DNA from: Halapricum desulfuricans | GTDB taxonomy: Archaea > Halobacteriota > Halobacteria > Halobacteriales > Haloarculaceae | Length of the DNA stretch: 64,000 bases | Direction of reading: 5' to 3' | Assembly: GCF_017094465.1 (NCBI RefSeq) | Contig: NZ_CP064791.1 | Coordinates: 2,232,001-2,296,000, forward strand | In this document: positions 62,089-64,000 of the stretch, one piece after another | Layout: each line of letters opens with the position of its first letter | How positions within the stretch are numbered: position 1 is the stretch's first letter | The notes under the pieces: model-generated | What the model saw: only the letters and a program-made list of their open reading frames with translations | Told to the model about the DNA's origin: nothing | The model's database searches: none | Program-made: the position numbers and the translations under genes

Positions 62089-62149
62089 CTACTCCAAGTC
62101 CATTTGCTTTAGATAAATATTTATTGGACTGTCCGCAACGAGCGAGGTG
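62089..62149. promoter_or_regulatory. Divergent promoter of btuCD and btuF
   Basis: The 61 bases between the starts are AT-rich (TTTAGATAAATATTTATT, 62108-62125) and carry AGTCCA at 62097-62102 and TGGACT at 62125-62130, a 6-bp inverted repeat with a 22-base spacer bracketing the shared TATA region. A single regulator binding there could control both directions (inference). Confidence 0.5.
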
Positions 62150-63262
62150 ATGACGCGATCACGACTCGCGGTCGTCGCGATGGCGCTACTGTTGGTCGTC
62201 TCGACCGGCGCCGTCGGGGCGGTCGCACCGACCCAATCAGTCGAATCAGCGGACGGAGCACAGGCACACGGCGCGTCGATCGCGCCGGAGATGGATCACG
62301 GACAGGTCCTGCAGGCACAGCAGTCGAGTTGTTCGTTCCCGGTCGAGGTGACCGACGCGACCGGCGAGACGGTCACCGTCGAGGAGGAACCCGACCGAGT
62401 GGTCGCGCTGGGTGCGAGCGTCGCCCAGACGATGTGGGCGATCGACGCCGAATCGAAGGTCGTCGGGTTGCCGACCGGGTACACGACGGCGTATCTGAAC
62501 GGCTCGCAGAACCGGACGAACGTCCTCGGGACGAGCATGAACCCAATCGTCGAGAATATCGTCGATCTCGATCCCGATGTGGTGCTGGCGGCGAACATCA
62601 TCGACGAGGACGACGTCGAAACGCTCAGGGAGAACGGGTTGACAGTCGTCTACTTCGAGGAAGCGGGCTCCCTGGACGACGTGAGCGAGAAGACACGACT
62701 GACGGGCGAACTCGTCGGCTCGTGTGAAGACGCCGACGCGGTGGCCGACGAGATGGAATCGACGATCGAGTCGATCCGCGAGAGCGCCGACGACGGGGAG
62801 AACCCGACTGTCTACTACGCGATGGGCGGGGGCTACACGGCCGGTCCGGACACGTTCATCGGCGACGTGATCGCGACCGCGGGCGGGGACAACGTCGCGG
62901 CCGCGGCGGACATTCAGACGTACGGCGAGATCAGCGAGGAAGTGATCGCACAGGAGAACCCCGACTGGATCGTCATGCCGGAGGGACGGCAACTCCGGAC
63001 GAGTGCCGCGATCAACGCCACGACGGCCGTCCGGAACGACCAGATCATCAGGGTGAACGCGAACTTCATCAGTCAGCCCGGACCGCGCGTGACTGAGCCG
63101 TTTCAGGATCTCTCGGCGGCGTTTAACCCCGAAAACGCCCCCAGTTCGACGACAGACACACCGGGGACGACCGAGGCCGGCGACGGCTTCGGTCCCGGCT
63201 TCGGACCGGTCGCAGCACTGGTCGCGATCGTCAGCGCCGGACTGCTCGCGCGTCGCCCCTGA
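62150..63262 (+). CDS. btuF: PGF-CTERM-anchored cobalamin-binding protein
   Basis: 370 residues. A Sec signal peptide (about 1-25, MTRSRLAVVAMALLLVVSTG), the two-lobed BtuF/FecB domain (about 60-325, with VEEEPDRVVALGASVAQ and DPDVVLAANI), a Thr/Ser-rich stalk (SSTTDTPGTTEAG), and a C-terminal FGPGFGPVAALVAIVS helix plus RR: a PGF-CTERM sorting signal, so the protein is lipid-anchored by archaeosortase. Extracellular cobalamin capture for BtuCD. GTG 62147 one codon upstream is an alternative start. Confidence 0.93.
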   Translation: MTRSRLAVVAMALLLVVSTGAVGAVAPTQSVESADGAQAHGASIAPEMDHGQVLQAQQSSCSFPVEVTDATGETVTVEEEPDRVVALGASVAQTMWAIDAESKVVGLPTGYTTAYLNGSQNRTNVLGTSMNPIVENIVDLDPDVVLAANIIDEDDVETLRENGLTVVYFEEAGSLDDVSEKTRLTGELVGSCEDADAVADEMESTIESIRESADDGENPTVYYAMGGGYTAGPDTFIGDVIATAGGDNVAAAADIQTYGEISEEVIAQENPDWIVMPEGRQLRTSAAINATTAVRNDQIIRVNANFISQPGPRVTEPFQDLSAAFNPENAPSSTTDTPGTTEAGDGFGPGFGPVAALVAIVSAGLLARRP

Positions 63263-63263
63263 G

Positions 63264-63890
63264 ATGCACGCGGGGTCGCACGACGCAGTCTCGTTCGATT
63301 GCTTCGGGACGCTGCTATCGGTCGATCAGCCGGACGATCCGGCCGCCGCGATCGCCGAGTCGCTGGCGAGTCGCGGGATCGAGCGACCGGACGACTGGGA
63401 GCGCGCCTACGCGACGCCACACCAATCTGTCGAACCCGGCCGCGAACAGTCGCTGGTGGCCCACGTCAGTGCGGCGCTTTCGAGTCGCGGGATCGATCCC
63501 CCGGATTCGGCCGTGCGTGACGCCGTACTGGCGGCGTTCGAGTCGCCCGTCCGGACGCGTGACGGCGCAGGCGAGGCGGTCGCGGCCGCCGAGCACGTCG
63601 GCTCGGTTGGGGTCTGCTCGAACTGCAGCGTCCCCGGACTGGTCGAACGCTCGCTGGAGCGATCGGCGCTCGGCCCCGACCGGTTCGACGCGGTCGTGAC
63701 GAGCGTCGGCTGTGGCTGGCGCAAGCCCGATCGGCGGGCGTTCGAGGCCGTCGCGGACGCGCTCGGAACCGTGCCGGCCGACCTGTTACACGTCGGTGAC
63801 GATCCGGAGACCGACTGGGCCGCGCCCGAATCGGTCCTGCTTTCCGAGCGGTCGCTGTCTGAGCTGGCCGGGCGATGGAGGGGCGACTGA
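63264..63890 (+). CDS. HAD-family hydrolase of the cobalamin cluster
   Basis: 208 residues of HAD phosphatase/dehalogenase-like sequence: motif I SFDCFGTLL near residue 10, motif III in GCGWRKPDRRAF, motif IV HVGDDPETDW. One base separates it from btuF and it overlaps the next gene. Such HAD proteins accompany corrinoid salvage genes in haloarchaea and may dephosphorylate an intermediate (inference). Start ATG 63264 follows the btuF stop directly. Confidence 0.88.
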   Translation: MHAGSHDAVSFDCFGTLLSVDQPDDPAAAIAESLASRGIERPDDWERAYATPHQSVEPGREQSLVAHVSAALSSRGIDPPDSAVRDAVLAAFESPVRTRDGAGEAVAAAEHVGSVGVCSNCSVPGLVERSLERSALGPDRFDAVVTSVGCGWRKPDRRAFEAVADALGTVPADLLHVGDDPETDWAAPESVLLSERSLSELAGRWRGD

Positions 63891-64000
63891 TGGGGGCGGC
63901 TGCCGCGCTAGCGATCGGACTGGCGGTCGGCCTCGACGGGCTCGTCGGCGAGTTACCCAACCGGCTGCACCCGGTCGCGTATCTCGGCCGACTCGTCGGA
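63890..64000 (+). CDS. cbiB: Adenosylcobinamide-phosphate synthase, 3' partial
   Basis: Only the first 37 codons are in the window. GLDGLVGELPNRLHPVAYLGRLVG matches the CbiB/CobD signature (Asp/Gly-Leu...His-Pro-Val...Gly-Arg) of the membrane enzyme that attaches aminopropanol phosphate to cobyric acid. ATG 63890 overlaps the HAD stop by 1 base; an in-frame ATG at 63875 is an alternative start. It continues the cobalamin salvage theme of btuFCD. Confidence 0.8.
   Translation, partial: MGAAAALAIGLAVGLDGLVGELPNRLHPVAYLGRLVG

Noticed and set aside
1-64000. CRISPR arrays, rRNA, tRNA genes, transposases and integrases
   Set aside because: No regularly spaced repeats, no tRNA cloverleaf and no recombinase motifs were found by reading; repeats present are irregular and gene-free.

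Overview
The window is chromosomal DNA of a haloarchaeon (class Halobacteria). The DNA is GC-rich, the proteins are strongly acidic, many genes have an AT-rich TATA-like box about 25-30 bases before the start codon (leaderless transcripts), and there are archaeal hallmark genes: a ribosomal L1-L10-L12 operon, MCM, RpoL (Rpo11), UbaA, a PGF-CTERM surface protein, KaiC-like ATPases and an actin-like protein of the haloarchaeal type. A member of the Haloarculaceae is plausible, but the genus cannot be fixed from sequence alone. Almost all of the window is ordinary core genome. No tRNA or rRNA gene, CRISPR array, transposase or integrase was found.

Layout. 1-12 kb: the end of a class V aminotransferase; two zinc-ribbon or repeat proteins; a GH13 alpha-amylase-family enzyme; a degenerate KaiC-like protein; a likely four-gene minus-strand unit (CNNM/CBS membrane protein, TPR protein, DUF424 protein, serS); thpR; a ZIP metal transporter; and a Tat lipoprotein. 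12-12.6 kb: a repeat-rich spacer. 12.6-14.7 kb: rpl1-rpl10-rpl12 behind a structured leader that looks like an L1 autoregulatory site. 14.7-18.5 kb: a MutS-like ATPase whose 3' end has been copied twice, the copies bracketing a butanediol-dehydrogenase-like gene and a small AT-rich membrane protein gene. 18.5-25 kb: a KaiC-domain protein, NAD kinase, an epimerase and an MrfA-like helicase. 25-32.3 kb: a transglutaminase / DUF58 / MoxR membrane gene cluster.

32.3-39.6 kb: an unusual TFB-like protein with apparently four cyclin folds, a candidate structured RNA, a membrane glycosyltransferase, pyrG and hemL. 39.6-44.1 kb: a repeat-rich leader and an mcm gene with two inteins, one mini and one with a homing endonuclease. 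44.2-50.5 kb: a GAF-type membrane sensor, an XPD/Rad3-like helicase carrying an in-frame insertion derived from an interspersed repeat, several small haloarchaeal families and a solitary BtuF-like protein. 50.6-58.4 kb: UbaA, an actin-like protein, an NDH-2-type flavoprotein preceded by a second candidate structured RNA, rpoL, hisF and an HTH regulator. 58.7-64 kb: thioredoxin, a MaoC hot-dog protein, and a cobalamin uptake/salvage cluster (btuD-btuC divergent from btuF-HAD-cbiB) that runs off the end.

The most unusual items are the repeated copying of the mutS-like 3' end around inserted genes, the tandem TFB-fold protein without a zinc ribbon, the repeat captured inside a helicase reading frame, and two short intergenic segments dense in perfect hairpins that may be uncharacterised RNAs.
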